Below, one piece after another: positions 42,286-52,230 of a stretch of 64,000 nt of DNA (its first letter is position 1; every line of letters begins with the position of its first letter). A program made the translations under genes and the position numbers. The notes under the pieces are model-generated. The model was not told where the DNA came from. It worked only from the letters and a program-made list of their open reading frames with translations, and made no database searches. Location: NCBI GenBank assembly GCA_017434525.1, contig JAFRFD010000001.1, forward strand, positions 1 to 64,000, given 5' to 3'. This stretch comes from Methanobrevibacter sp. (lineage in GTDB: Archaea > Methanobacteriota > Methanobacteria > Methanobacteriales > Methanobacteriaceae).

Positions 42286-43313
42286 TATTTTCCACCAATT
42301 ATTGAATTTAAGATTTCATTCCATGATTCTGAATTAATATTATTCAATTTCATATCAGTTCTGGTTAAAACTCTAAGATCTTGTGGACATGCAGTTATAC
42401 AAGCTCCACATAAGTTACAGAAGTCTGAATTAGTAACTGATTTTCCATCAACAATACTTACAGCATTACATGGACAGACATCCTGACAAGCGTGACAAGA
42501 ATCTCCTTTACAGATTTTCTCATCTGCTTCATTTTCAATTAATTCTAATGTGCCATCGAATGGTTTAGTAACTGTAATTGCATCTACAGGACAAATTTCA
42601 GAACACCAAGAACAGTTTACACAAGTTTCCTCTGCGATGAATGTGTTACCAGTTATTTCAGGTTTTGGAATTTCATCTCTTAACATACATGTGGAACAAA
42701 TTTGCCTAATGGCATTTTCAGGGCAAACCCTTTTACATACACCACATTGTACACATTTTGAAAGGTCGACTTCGATAGAATTATTCAATAAATCAACACT
42801 GGATGTTGGTTTATTAGTAATGTTAATTGCTTCTGCAGGACATAAATCAGCGCAGAAGGAACAATAGATACATTTATCTTCATCAATAGCTATTTCCCCT
42901 CTAATTAAAGATACTGAATCCGGGAGATTTCTTTCAAAGATTATAGAATCTCTAGGACAAACTGAATAACATCTGCCGCAATAAATACATTCTTCATCGT
43001 CAACTTTGGATTCAACTTCCCAAACTGGATAATTGCCCATTTTTTTAATATTTTCACCATTAATTTCTAATGATAATGACTCAAATGGACATGCCACAGA
43101 ACATAATCCGCAGAAAACACAAGAATCTGCATTTACTGAGATTAAATCCATTTCAATTAAACCTCTAGCAATAGGTACAAGAGGACCCAATCTTAAGGAA
43201 GAAGTTGGACAAACATCAGTACAAATCCCACAACCTACACAATTTGAATCATTGTAGGATAATTTACGATGTTCTTCACCATTTCTTTCTATATTAAACA
43301 TTGAATCCCTCAT
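42285..43313 (-). CDS. Polyferredoxin with eight 4Fe-4S motifs
   Basis: 342 residues. I count eight CxxCxxCxxxCP-type motifs, including CVGCGICTDVCP, CVFCGLCSVACP, CIYCGRCYSVCP, CVQCGVCKRVCP and CNLCGACITACP; the seventh is expanded (CKGDSCHACQDVCP). Such proteins wire electrons between hydrogenases and other enzymes in methanogens; it resembles polyferredoxins of energy-converting hydrogenase clusters, but no hydrogenase gene is near. The ATG at 43313 overlaps the previous stop (ATGA); GAGGGATTCA supports an alternative start at 43301. Confidence 0.88.
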   Translation of the reverse strand: MRDSMFNIERNGEEHRKLSYNDSNCVGCGICTDVCPTSSLRLGPLVPIARGLIEMDLISVNADSCVFCGLCSVACPFESLSLEINGENIKKMGNYPVWEVESKVDDEECIYCGRCYSVCPRDSIIFERNLPDSVSLIRGEIAIDEDKCIYCSFCADLCPAEAINITNKPTSSVDLLNNSIEVDLSKCVQCGVCKRVCPENAIRQICSTCMLRDEIPKPEITGNTFIAEETCVNCSWCSEICPVDAITVTKPFDGTLELIENEADEKICKGDSCHACQDVCPCNAVSIVDGKSVTNSDFCNLCGACITACPQDLRVLTRTDMKLNNINSESWNEILNSIIGGK

Positions 43314-43501
43314 GCTTTAGAAATTGCCTGATTAGGACAATTTTGAATGCATAAATCACAATCATCACAATTTTCAGGAACTATTTTTACATCCCCATCT
43401 TCTTCAATGATTGCACCCTGTTCACAAAGTTTAATGCATAAACCTTGCACAGGGCAGTTTTCAATGTGTCCACATAAATTAGAATCTATATTTACTGCCA
43501 T
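43310..43501 (-). CDS. Small 4Fe-4S ferredoxin-like protein
   Basis: 63 residues. It has one complete motif, CDDCDLCIQNCPNQA, and an N-terminal variant (CGHIENCPVQGLCIKLC) that could bind a second cluster. GAGGTGG precedes the ATG. It overlaps the polyferredoxin gene by four bases, so the two are synthesised together and probably transfer electrons to one another. A T/A-rich promoter lies between it and the coaD gene. Confidence 0.82.
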   Translation of the reverse strand: MAVNIDSNLCGHIENCPVQGLCIKLCEQGAIIEEDGDVKIVPENCDDCDLCIQNCPNQAISKA

Positions 43502-43607
43502 ATAACCACCTCAAATACTACATAAAAATTATCAATATGAATAATTAATATGTCCTATAATAATATTATCGAAATAAACATATAAACATATCGATTATTT
43601 TCTGAAG

Positions 43608-44066
43608 TCAAGATATAACATCACCATTTTTGTTTATTTCACCGCGCCTAATTCTAGTAGACGAGATAGGTGTGCCATCATATGCTAACACAAAACTAAC
43701 TACAACAATATCAATCGGATTCATGCCTTTAGAAACCCTGATTTTATTAATTTCAACTGCAGTTGGCTCTGTTTCTTCACTGACCACAATTGCATCAAAA
43801 TCACTATCATATATAGTGGTCCCATAAGGATCATCCAAAGGAACAATGATAAAATTAGAATAATCCTTAAAAAAAGATTTAAGATTCTTCATTCTAACTT
43901 TACAGGAATCAATATCCCCTTTTAAACCGCCAAAAGCATCGGAAGTGACACCAATTTCAACATTATTGGCAATTTCAAAAGCAGTGGATAATAATTTCTT
44001 ATGACCATCATGGAATTTATCAAAAGTTCCTCCAACAGCCACTTTATCATATTTTTTCGAATTCAT
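43608..44066 (-). CDS. coaD: Phosphopantetheine adenylyltransferase (archaeal CoaD)
   Basis: 152 residues. A nucleotidyltransferase with VAVGGTFDKFHDGHKKLL (the HxGH-type motif as HDGH) and the C-terminal ISSTRIRRGEI motif of the family. It transfers AMP to 4'-phosphopantetheine in coenzyme A synthesis. The start is the ATG at 44066; the TTG four codons upstream is less likely. It is a single gene with its own A/T-rich promoter. Confidence 0.9.
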   Translation of the reverse strand: MNSKKYDKVAVGGTFDKFHDGHKKLLSTAFEIANNVEIGVTSDAFGGLKGDIDSCKVRMKNLKSFFKDYSNFIIVPLDDPYGTTIYDSDFDAIVVSEETEPTAVEINKIRVSKGMNPIDIVVVSFVLAYDGTPISSTRIRRGEINKNGDVIS

Positions 44067-44169
44067 AATATTGTCCAAATTTGTTAGTTGTTTAAACTTT
44101 TATTAGAACTATTATAAATTATTAGCTATTTAAAAAAAGAAAATAAGAAAAAAAATAAAAAATGAAAAA

Positions 44170-47106
44170 TTAGAATGAAATACTTGCATAATAGCCTTTA
44201 AGACTATAAGAATCTGCATTCCAATTTACTACATTTCCAAATGAGTTTCTAGCACTTGTTGCATCACTAACTACCCAAGTGTCTCCAATCAATACTTGAG
44301 TCCAGACATGACCATATGTACCGCTTGTAAAAGTACAAGTTCCGTGCACATATCTAGCTGGAAGCCCTGCAGCCCTATACATAGCTACAAGCAAGTGTGA
44401 ATGGTCAACACAGTTTCCGTTTTTGGCATCTAAAGTACCTACGGCACCATATTTAGTATCATAATAGAAACTATATGATATTGTGTCACGCACATAGTTA
44501 TAAATTGCTTCGGCTTTATCGACCTTTGAAGTGAGACCACTAGTTAACTTAGCAACTAACTGCTTAATTTTACTATTATCAACTTGACAATTGGTTGAAG
44601 CAGCCAAATAAGCAGCCAAGTTAGATATGGTATTCTTAGAATTTAAACTGCTAGATGGGATAGTGTAACTACTTAAAGTTGTAATTTCTACATTTGAAGG
44701 CAGAGAACCTTCATTACCATATTGTGAAACAACACGAGCAAACGCATAAACAAGACCGTCATAACCAATGTTACCAACACTAGAACTGAAAGAATTTGGC
44801 ATGTTGGCTTTTTTATTAATAGCAGTCACAAGATTCTTTGCTACAGGAATATATTTCTTTAAGTATCCAAGATCTGCTGCAGAACCAGGTTTGCTTGGAC
44901 TGGTTATCTTTTTAATAGCTAAATTTGAATATTTGTGGTTATTTAAGTTCACAATTGCTTCTGAAGCCAAAAACAAATATTCGGCTGCAGTTACAGTAAC
45001 CTTTCCAACCTTAACTTTTGCAGGTAATTTTGCATTATCATCAACATAATTTTTAACTGATTTAGATGCTGCAATGACTTGTTTTAATGTAACTAGGTTA
45101 ACAACATAGATTTTAGATGAACCCTTAGTTGAATCATGGTAATATTTTATTTTATGAGCACCGCTACTTAAAACACCTAAATAAAGTTTAGCAACACCGT
45201 TTGAATTAGTTTTTTTAGCATATGTTTTACCATCTATTAAAAATGTAACAGCAGAATTTTTAATCGCTTTATTAGCTCCATCTAATACTTTAACGGAAAA
45301 AGATGTTGAATAACCAATAACAACATGCTGATTGGAAGCGCTGAATTTAGTTCCATTAACTAAAATATGTTTAGAAACTGAATTAGCAGTGTAAATTGAG
45401 TCTGAAATAGTTGATTTTACAGCATAATAACCTACAGGTAAAGCAACTTTTAATTTTGCAACACCATTTGTAAGGACAGTCCTTTCATAATTCTTACCAT
45501 TAATAGTGAATACTACTTTAATGCCGTTTAAAGGTTTTCCAGAACTGTCAGTAACATAAGCTTTATACTTAGTACCGTCATTATATTTCATTACTAAATT
45601 TTTAGCAAAGAGATTAATGGACAGTTTATCAACAACTATTTTACTCTTTCCATAATTATAATCCGCTGAAGTGTCAGATGAAAATATATACTTAATTTTA
45701 TAAGTACCCGGTTTTAATTTACCTATTGATAAAGTAGCAACACCTTTTGAATTTGTTTTGCTTGAATAGAATTTTCCATCTAAAATGAAGGTAATATTCT
45801 TATCAGCTAAAGGATTGCCTGAATTATCTGTAAATGTTACACTGAACTTGGATCCATCGTTGTATTTCATTTTTAAATTTGAAGCACTGAATTTAGTTGA
45901 CGGATTAACAAATGATATTTTTCCTGATGAATTTGAGGAATAATAATAATCATTTTCGTCAAAGGTGTAAGAAATATTGTAAGTACCTTTTGCTAAGGTA
46001 GGAATAAGAACAGTGGCTTTTCCATACCCATCAGTGTTTGCAGATAATGTATTGTTTGCAATACTGAAAGATACTTTACTGTTTTTTACAGGAGTGCCAT
46101 GATTAGAAGTTACAACAACTGAATAATAATAACAATAATTATTGATAGGAACATAAACCTGTGAGTCCCCCTTGATATTTGTTGTATCCTTTTGAACAAT
46201 AATTTTATTTGTAATCTGTTCATTTGAGAGCGGATTAACCGCAGTTACATAATATTTACCTGGTTTGAGGTCTTCTTTAAGAACGGCAACACCATTTGCA
46301 TCTGTTTTGGATGTGTATTTTTTATTGCCGATAGTGAATGTTACATCTGCGTTATTTAAAACAGTCCTTATGTCCCAAAAAGTAACAGTATAATATGTGG
46401 ATTCCCCATAAACTTTATTTACATTATTTCCTTCAAGAGAAGGTAAAATTTTAGCTTTCTTTAAAAAAGATACCGGAGCATAAACTGAATTTCCCCCATA
46501 ATTTAGGGTCACATCATATTTGCCTACCGGCAAAGTTTCAGTTTGAATATATGCATTACCGTTGTTAGAGGTTTTCCCAGTATATTCCTTACCGTTAACC
46601 TTCAAAGACACTGTCTGTTTTTTTAAATAATTGCCGTTAACATCTTGCAAAACCACTTTAAAAACTGTAGTAGTACTATAATGCATATTTCTTACAGTTA
46701 TAGCAGTTCCAATTTTATCTGAAGCAGATAAATCAGAATCTTCAATGTATTTACCTAATACTACATTGTCATTTGAAACAGAAATTGCTTCATTGGTATC
46801 TTGTTTTGCAAGACCTGCATTTTCCCCATTATCCTCATAATAAGATTCATCGATAGCATTTAAAAGTGAATCTCCAGGATAATCGTTTAAATTATCATCA
46901 TGAGAATTAACTAAATTAGTTTCTGAGATAGAATTCACGCTAGAAACTTCTAATTTTTCTTGAGATAATGCGCTAACATTATCATTAGTTAAATTTGAAT
47001 CTTCTGTATTTGAAACATCACTGACTTCCATCGCACATACGCTTCCTATTAACACAAAAAACATGAGTACAATGGAAATGATTAATGTTTTATTTTTAAT
47101 CGAAAT
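44170..47106 (-). CDS. Adhesin-like surface protein: Ig-like repeats, pseudomurein-binding repeats, transglutaminase-type peptidase
   Basis: About 979 residues. After a signal peptide and a Ser/Asn-rich region come roughly five Ig-like (Big-type) repeats, each with a GVATL/GKATV strand after a TNSKG-like turn, for example KNITFILDGKFYSSKTNSKG. Two pseudomurein-binding repeats follow (AASKSVKNYVDDNAKLPAKV and VTAINKKANMPNSFSSSVG). The C-terminal domain has Cys in KNGNCVDHSHLLVA, His in GTYGHVWTQVLI and Asp in WVVSDATSA, a transglutaminase-like triad. From the ATG at 47064 the signal peptide lacks its basic start; reading from an ATT at 47106, four bases after AGGTGG, restores SIKNKTLIISIVLMFFVLIG. 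Probably cell-wall remodelling or attachment. Confidence 0.85.
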   Translation of the reverse strand: MSIKNKTLIISIVLMFFVLIGSVCAMEVSDVSNTEDSNLTNDNVSALSQEKLEVSSVNSISETNLVNSHDDNLNDYPGDSLLNAIDESYYEDNGENAGLAKQDTNEAISVSNDNVVLGKYIEDSDLSASDKIGTAITVRNMHYSTTTVFKVVLQDVNGNYLKKQTVSLKVNGKEYTGKTSNNGNAYIQTETLPVGKYDVTLNYGGNSVYAPVSFLKKAKILPSLEGNNVNKVYGESTYYTVTFWDIRTVLNNADVTFTIGNKKYTSKTDANGVAVLKEDLKPGKYYVTAVNPLSNEQITNKIIVQKDTTNIKGDSQVYVPINNYCYYYSVVVTSNHGTPVKNSKVSFSIANNTLSANTDGYGKATVLIPTLAKGTYNISYTFDENDYYYSSNSSGKISFVNPSTKFSASNLKMKYNDGSKFSVTFTDNSGNPLADKNITFILDGKFYSSKTNSKGVATLSIGKLKPGTYKIKYIFSSDTSADYNYGKSKIVVDKLSINLFAKNLVMKYNDGTKYKAYVTDSSGKPLNGIKVVFTINGKNYERTVLTNGVAKLKVALPVGYYAVKSTISDSIYTANSVSKHILVNGTKFSASNQHVVIGYSTSFSVKVLDGANKAIKNSAVTFLIDGKTYAKKTNSNGVAKLYLGVLSSGAHKIKYYHDSTKGSSKIYVVNLVTLKQVIAASKSVKNYVDDNAKLPAKVKVGKVTVTAAEYLFLASEAIVNLNNHKYSNLAIKKITSPSKPGSAADLGYLKKYIPVAKNLVTAINKKANMPNSFSSSVGNIGYDGLVYAFARVVSQYGNEGSLPSNVEITTLSSYTIPSSSLNSKNTISNLAAYLAASTNCQVDNSKIKQLVAKLTSGLTSKVDKAEAIYNYVRDTISYSFYYDTKYGAVGTLDAKNGNCVDHSHLLVAMYRAAGLPARYVHGTCTFTSGTYGHVWTQVLIGDTWVVSDATSARNSFGNVVNWNADSYSLKGYYASISF

Positions 47107-47120
47107 TTTTCCACCTCTTG

Positions 47121-47566
47121 GTTCTCATTACGAAAATTTTATAGTAAAATATGATATATACTTAAACATATAGTTCATAATGAGTGGATAAAGATTTATT
47201 TTAATATTATTTAAATGTTTTTAAAACTTAAAAAATTGAAAAACAACTTAAAATAAAGTAAATTAGCAAAAAAAGATAGAAATCTTATATAAAATTAAAA
47301 TAAAAGACCATTTAAATGAAAATACTGTTATATAAGATTAAATAAGTTAAATTTAAAATAAAAATTTTTATGAATGATGAAAAATAAATTTTTAAAGAAC
47401 CAATCTTTTATAAATAAAATTATTGTATTTAACCTCGTTACGGAAAAATTCAGTGACAAATTGTACCACATATAAAAAATGATTTGAATAAAAACAATTA
47501 TAGCCAAAATAAAGGAAGAATAACTGAAAGATAAAAAACAATGATTTTTCAAAAAAAGCTGATAAA
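47121..47566. other. A/T-rich intergenic stretch between divergent genes
   Basis: I see no gene here. It must contain the promoters of the divergent adhesin (leftward) and radical SAM (rightward) genes. The segment is over 80 percent A/T by eye with many possible TATA boxes (for example TATATAAAATTAAAA near 47285). Leftward frames at 47328-47588 are Phe-rich noise. Confidence 0.5.
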
Positions 47567-49117
47567 ATGTTATATGAAAAGAACACAATTATTAAAAATC
47601 ATAAACAGATTGATGTGCATTTCGGCCTGTGCTACCCCAACATCTATCAAACGGCAATGTCCTCATTAGGGTATAATATATTGTACAACCAGATTAACGA
47701 ACGTGAGGATACTTGGTGTGAGAGGATAATTTATCCAAATGAAAAATCAATCGAATCAAATACATCTTCCAAATATTTTGATATACTCAGCTTTACGTTA
47801 CAGTTTGAAGAGGATTATTTTAATGTTTTAGAATTACTTAAAAAGTCAAATATCCCCCTTAAAAGAAAAGATCGTGGAGATGATGACCCCTTGATTATTG
47901 CAGGAGGCCCATCTCCAACAGCCAATCCAAAACCCCTATCAGACTACATCGATCTTTTTATAATTGGCGAAGGGGAAAACACCATAAATGAATTTATCGA
48001 TGAATATAAAAATTCCAAAAAAGATTTAGAAAGCTATTTAAAAATTCCTGGCATTTACATTCCCCAATTTGACAATAAAACCAAAATGTCATTAGTTAAT
48101 GATATGGATAACGCCTACCACATTACTGAACCGATAATCAGCAAGAGCGATGATGGAAATCACCAAACAATATTTAACAACACGATAATGTTAAATGTTT
48201 CAAGGGGCTGCACACGGGGATGCAGATTCTGCATGTCAGGATATCTTTATAGGCCAATGCGTGAAACAGACTACAGAAAGCTAATCGACATTGCAGTTAC
48301 AACCCGGAAAAAAACAGGGCTGGACAAGATTACATTAATAGGTGCTGCGGTTTCTGATTACAGTCAGTTGAAGGAACTTACCACAAATCTTGAAAAAGAG
48401 GGTTTTCAAATTTCAACACCTTCGCTTAGGATTGAATCAATTACATATGATACATTAAAAACCTTAAAAAGAAGCGGACTTAAGACAATTACCCTTGCAC
48501 CCGAATCAACATCAAATCTCAGGAAGGTTATCAACAAAGATTTACTGGATGAAAAAATTTTTACAGTAATACAAGATGCGGTAAATCTTGACTTTAAAAT
48601 CAAATTATATTTTTTAATTGGAATTCCTGGTGAAAGTTTAGATGACATCAAAGAATTAGTGGAATATATGAAAAAAATAGCTGATATACATTACAGCATT
48701 CGGAATGTGAAATTTAGTGTAAACCCTCTAATTCCAAAACCCCACACTCCTCTGCAATGGGAGCCATACGATTTTAAGGATATTAAAAATAAAACAAGAT
48801 ACATTCAGCGCGAAATGAAGAATTATAACATTAGGTGCGAAAGTCCTAAAAAAGGACTAATTCAATATATATTGTCTTGTGGAAATAGTGATGTTGGTGA
48901 ACTTATTGAAAAATCATTGACAAAAAAGCCCACACTAAAAGAGTGGAAAGAAAAAATTCCGGAATATGATATTGATGATGAACTGCCATGGAACAATATT
49001 GATGTGGGCATAGATGAAAGATTCTTAAAAACAGAAAATAGAAGATTGAAAAATTTGAAGCAGACCCCATGGTGTGAAACATCCCCATGTTACAATTGTG
49101 GATCCTGTGAAAAATAA
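47567..49117 (+). CDS. Radical SAM protein, TIGR03960-like
   Basis: 516 residues. The N-terminal ~190 residues match the cobalamin-binding-like domain of this group (HFGLCYPNIYQTAMSSLGYN; LIIAGGPSPTANPKPLSDY). The radical SAM core has CTRGCRFCMSGYLYRPMRE near 218. The C-terminus ends in a Cys cluster (CETSPCYNCGSCEK) that may hold another iron-sulfur centre. Relatives are unassigned in substrate, though related domains act in tRNA or cofactor methylthiolation. No good ribosome binding site precedes the ATG. A lone gene with its own promoter. Confidence 0.83.
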   Translation: MLYEKNTIIKNHKQIDVHFGLCYPNIYQTAMSSLGYNILYNQINEREDTWCERIIYPNEKSIESNTSSKYFDILSFTLQFEEDYFNVLELLKKSNIPLKRKDRGDDDPLIIAGGPSPTANPKPLSDYIDLFIIGEGENTINEFIDEYKNSKKDLESYLKIPGIYIPQFDNKTKMSLVNDMDNAYHITEPIISKSDDGNHQTIFNNTIMLNVSRGCTRGCRFCMSGYLYRPMRETDYRKLIDIAVTTRKKTGLDKITLIGAAVSDYSQLKELTTNLEKEGFQISTPSLRIESITYDTLKTLKRSGLKTITLAPESTSNLRKVINKDLLDEKIFTVIQDAVNLDFKIKLYFLIGIPGESLDDIKELVEYMKKIADIHYSIRNVKFSVNPLIPKPHTPLQWEPYDFKDIKNKTRYIQREMKNYNIRCESPKKGLIQYILSCGNSDVGELIEKSLTKKPTLKEWKEKIPEYDIDDELPWNNIDVGIDERFLKTENRRLKNLKQTPWCETSPCYNCGSCEK

Positions 49118-49177
49118 TTACTAGAAAAAATAATTTTTACTATAATAATTAATATAATATATTAGTGAGGTAAATTT

Positions 49178-50296
49178 ATGATAAATCCAGCAAGTAGAAT
49201 AAAATCAATTGAATTGTCACAGATAAGAAAAATGTTTGAGGTAACTAATCCTGATGCAATTAACTTAGGTATTGGTGAACCTGATTTCAATGTTCCAGAA
49301 AATATTAAAAATGCAATGAAAGAATCAATTGATGAAAATGATACTCATTACACTTCAAATAAAGGAAATATTGAACTTAGGGAAGAAATAGTGAAAAAAT
49401 TCAAAAATGAAAATGACATAAATACAAATCCGGACAATATTATTGTCACAGTAGGGGCGAGTGAAGCCTTATTCATGTGTGCTCAGGCGTTTATAGAAAA
49501 AGGAAATGAAGTCATCCTTCCAAATCCCAGCTTCTTATCTTATGAAGCCTGCGTAAAAATAGCCGAAGGTACAATAATCCCTGTAGACTGTAAAATGGAA
49601 AACGATTTTAAATTAAAAGCAGAAGATGTCTGTGAAAAAATAACCAAAGACACAAAAGCCATTATTTTAAATTCACCTTCAAATCCAACTGGCGCAGTTA
49701 TGGAAAAAGAAGACATAAAAGCAATTGCTGATTTATCAATGGATCATGATTTTCTGATAATTTCTGATGAAATTTATGAAAAAATAATTTATGATAAAAA
49801 ACATTATTCACCTGCAAAATACAGTGATAATGTAATTACATTAAATGGATTTTCAAAAACTTATGCAATGACAGGCCTTAGAATTGGATATTTAACAGCA
49901 AACGAAGACCTCACTGAAGAACTGCTTAAAATACATCAATATAACATCGCATGTGCCAGTACAACATCACAAAGAGGAGCATATGAGGCATTAACCGGCC
50001 CTCAAGATGAAGTTGAAAAAATGGTCAATGAATTCAAAAAAAGAAGGGACCTGATAGTTTCACGTTTAAATGGAATGGGATACGAAACCGTTAATGCTGA
50101 AGGGGCATTTTATGTATTCCCAAAAATAGAGGATAAAGATTTCGTGACTAAAGCTGCAAAAGCAGGAGTAATAACAGTTCCGGGCGGCGCATTTGGAACT
50201 AATGGACAAGGCCATGTACGTATGTCCTATGCAAATTCCTATGAAAATATTGAAAAGGCTATGGATATTTTAGAAGAGCGTGTTGTGAATGGATGA
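49178..50296 (+). CDS. PLP-dependent class I/II aminotransferase
   Basis: 372 residues. Family I aminotransferase: INLGIGEPDFNVP at the N-terminus, ILNSPSNPTGAVM, the pyridoxal phosphate lysine in TLNGFSKTYAMTGLRIGY near 230, and VRMSYANSYENIEKAM with the substrate-carboxylate Arg. It is closest to archaeal aspartate/aromatic aminotransferases, but the exact amino acid cannot be read. GTGAGGT precedes the ATG. It overlaps the CDF transporter gene by eight bases. Confidence 0.9.
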   Translation: MINPASRIKSIELSQIRKMFEVTNPDAINLGIGEPDFNVPENIKNAMKESIDENDTHYTSNKGNIELREEIVKKFKNENDINTNPDNIIVTVGASEALFMCAQAFIEKGNEVILPNPSFLSYEACVKIAEGTIIPVDCKMENDFKLKAEDVCEKITKDTKAIILNSPSNPTGAVMEKEDIKAIADLSMDHDFLIISDEIYEKIIYDKKHYSPAKYSDNVITLNGFSKTYAMTGLRIGYLTANEDLTEELLKIHQYNIACASTTSQRGAYEALTGPQDEVEKMVNEFKKRRDLIVSRLNGMGYETVNAEGAFYVFPKIEDKDFVTKAAKAGVITVPGGAFGTNGQGHVRMSYANSYENIEKAMDILEERVVNG

Positions 50297-51194
50297 GTTT
50301 CGCCAAAAAGGAGGGAAAAAAGCAGTTAGAGTAGCAATACTCGCAAATTCTATTTTAACAGTGCTGAATATTGTTGTTGGAGCAATATCCGGAAGTTATG
50401 CTTTAATTTCAGAAGGAGCCCACACATTATCTGATGTCACTACATCAATCATTGCCTACATTGGCTTTTATATCGGCCAAAAACCGGCTGATAGCGAACA
50501 TCCTATAGGGCATGGTCGTGCAGAAGCAATAAGCGGACTAATAATAGTGATATTTTTAGTTATTGTTGCATGGGAAATTATGCAAGGGGCTATTGAAAAA
50601 ATCATAAATCCTTCACTCATTACTGTGCCAGACACATTAGCGGCCATAATGGCAGTCATTGGCATCTTTGTTAACTTGGCCGTTAGTAATTATATAATTA
50701 ATTTAGGAAAACAAATTAAAAGCCCGGCAATCATTGCGGACGGTAAACACCAAAGAACCGATATATTTTCATCAATTGCAATATTGGTAGGAGTAGTAGT
50801 TTCCAATATAGGATATCCGATTTTAGATCCAATAATCGGATTGGTAATTGGATTTTTCATCTTAAAAACTGCTTATGACATTGGAAAAGAAAACATTGAC
50901 AATATTATGGGAAAAGTCCCTTCAGAAGACTTATTGGAAAGAATAAGAATCGCCGCAAACAGCACCCCCTATGCTAAGAATGCGCATAATATAAAAATAA
51001 ATTACCTCGGAGCATATGCCACAGTAGCTTTACACATTGAACTTGACGGAAATATGACCTTAGAGGAATCACATAAAATTGTACATGTGGTTCAAAATAA
51101 TATCCTTGAAAAGGTTCCCGAAGTCAAATATGTGATGGTTCATGCATGTCCAATAGGATTGGAATACGATCATAACCAAAAAATAGATAAATAA
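50289..51194 (+). CDS. Cation diffusion facilitator family transporter
   Basis: 301 residues. Six membrane segments, with the CDF metal site HTLSDVTTSII (as HxxxD) in helix II and DGKHQRTDIFSSIAI (HxxxD) in helix V, then a cytosolic C-terminal domain (NAHNIKINYLGAYATVALHIE). It would export Zn2+, Fe2+ or Mn2+ in exchange for protons. Its start lies inside the end of the aminotransferase gene, so it is coupled to it. It ends just before the tRNA on the other strand. Confidence 0.9.
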   Translation: MDEFRQKGGKKAVRVAILANSILTVLNIVVGAISGSYALISEGAHTLSDVTTSIIAYIGFYIGQKPADSEHPIGHGRAEAISGLIIVIFLVIVAWEIMQGAIEKIINPSLITVPDTLAAIMAVIGIFVNLAVSNYIINLGKQIKSPAIIADGKHQRTDIFSSIAILVGVVVSNIGYPILDPIIGLVIGFFILKTAYDIGKENIDNIMGKVPSEDLLERIRIAANSTPYAKNAHNIKINYLGAYATVALHIELDGNMTLEESHKIVHVVQNNILEKVPEVKYVMVHACPIGLEYDHNQKIDK

Positions 51195-51203
51195 TATTAA
51201 AAA

Positions 51204-51287
51204 CGCCGGGACGGGGATTTGAACCCCGGAGGTCATAAGACCATCGGATTAGCAGTCCGACGCCGTACCAGGCTGGGCCATCCCGAC
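51204..51287 (-). tRNA. tRNA-Ser (anticodon GCT)
   Basis: The leftward strand folds as an 84-base class II tRNA: acceptor stem GTCGGGA (51287-51281) with TCCCGGC (51211-51205), anticodon loop CTGCTAA giving GCT for Ser (AGC/AGU), a long variable arm (TGGTCTTATGACCTC region) and T arm CGGGGTTCAAATCCCCG. CCA is not encoded. The discriminator is G, as in Ser tRNAs. Confidence 0.95.
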
Positions 51288-51403
51288 ATATGAAAAAACA
51301 GTATAATAAATTATATAGTAAAAACTTATTTATAAACTTAATTATTTTATTAAATGGCATGTTCAAAAGTGGACTAATCTCAAAAATATAAGTTATCTAA
51401 AAA

Positions 51404-51660
51404 CCCAACTCCACCCCGGGATTCTACAAGCATTGAAATGTTAATAGTAAAGCTGCTCCCTTCCGGGCCTGACCCGTTCCTATACCTAAGATGACTGATT
51501 CTTACCCTCCAGTAAAAATTTCACCACCACCAATCCTGTAGGACGAGGTTTCTATGTTGTTTTTCTAGGCTCATACTTCATCAAAAAGCCGCCTTTTGAA
51601 CTTCGACCGCACCAAAGGGGGTGTGTGCTTACAGAGGACCCCTAACCCTCCGGTCTAGCC
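51404..51660 (-). ncRNA. ffs: Signal recognition particle RNA (archaeal 7S)
   Basis: The leftward strand contains the invariant helix 8 core GGTCAGGCCCGGAAGGGAGC (SRP54-binding GGAAG-type tetraloop region) near 51465, and an Alu-type 5' domain beginning GGCTAGACCGGAGGG. It ends at a T run (51400-51404). A TATA box sits 24-32 bases upstream of the inferred 5' end. Ends are approximate and the length (~257 bases by these ends) should be refined with a covariance model. The RNA guides ribosomes to the membrane with SRP19 and SRP54. Confidence 0.88.
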
Positions 51661-51683
51661 ACTAATAATATATAGCTTTAATC

Positions 51684-51692
51684 TTATATAAA
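51684..51692 (-). promoter_or_regulatory. TATA box of the SRP RNA gene
   Basis: Read leftward, TTTATATAA is centred about 28 bases before the SRP RNA 5' end, matching archaeal promoter spacing. The remaining space up to 51840 is A-rich with no gene. Confidence 0.65.
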
Positions 51693-51840
51693 TGTTATCA
51701 AAAACCAGATACTGGAAATAAAAAATATTACAGTAATATGAAAATAATTAAAAAAACAACTATTTCTAGAAAAAAATAAAATTATAGTAACTGCTTAAAA
51801 ACCTATAAAAATTAAAAATGAAAAAAATTAATTGGTAAAA

Positions 51841-52230
51841 TTAGAAAATTTCCTGAATTATATCTCCATCTGAAATAATACCAACTAACTTTTCATCTTC
51901 AACAACTGGAAGCTGATTTAATATGCCTGAAGATGAAACACCATCTTTCATGATTTTAATTGCACTTTCAATACTGTCTTCAGGAGAAACAGTAACAACA
52001 GGTTTAATCATGATTTCTTCAACACTTGTTCCCAATTCATATTTATCTAAAATTAAATTATGACCAACGTCAGTTGCAGTTATAATCCCAATTAGTTTAT
52101 CCCCATCCACAACAGGAAGGGCGCTAATCTTATGTTCCATTAACTTTTCAAATGCATATACGACATCAATATCACTTGTTGTTGTAATAACATCAGTGGT
52201 CATTATTTCTTTAACTTTCTTGTTCAACAT
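51841..52230 (-). CDS. CBS-domain protein
   Basis: 129 residues made of a CBS pair: VKEIMTTDVITTTSDIDVVYAFEKL...ALPVVDGDKLIGIITATDVG, then VEEIMIKPVVTVSPEDSIESA...LPVVEDEKLVGIISDGDI (both quoted in part). CBS pairs bind adenine nucleotides or SAM and regulate partners. The ATG at 52230 follows GGAGG and lies 20 bases inside the 2-phosphoglycerate kinase gene, so it may tune that enzyme to energy state. An in-frame start 11 codons upstream is less likely. Confidence 0.88.
   Translation of the reverse strand: MLNKKVKEIMTTDVITTTSDIDVVYAFEKLMEHKISALPVVDGDKLIGIITATDVGHNLILDKYELGTSVEEIMIKPVVTVSPEDSIESAIKIMKDGVSSSGILNQLPVVEDEKLVGIISDGDIIQEIF

Noticed and set aside
51204-51287. tRNA-Ser as the integration site of the provirus-like region
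   Set aside because: The tRNA is 16 kb from the right edge, is complete, and only host genes lie between.
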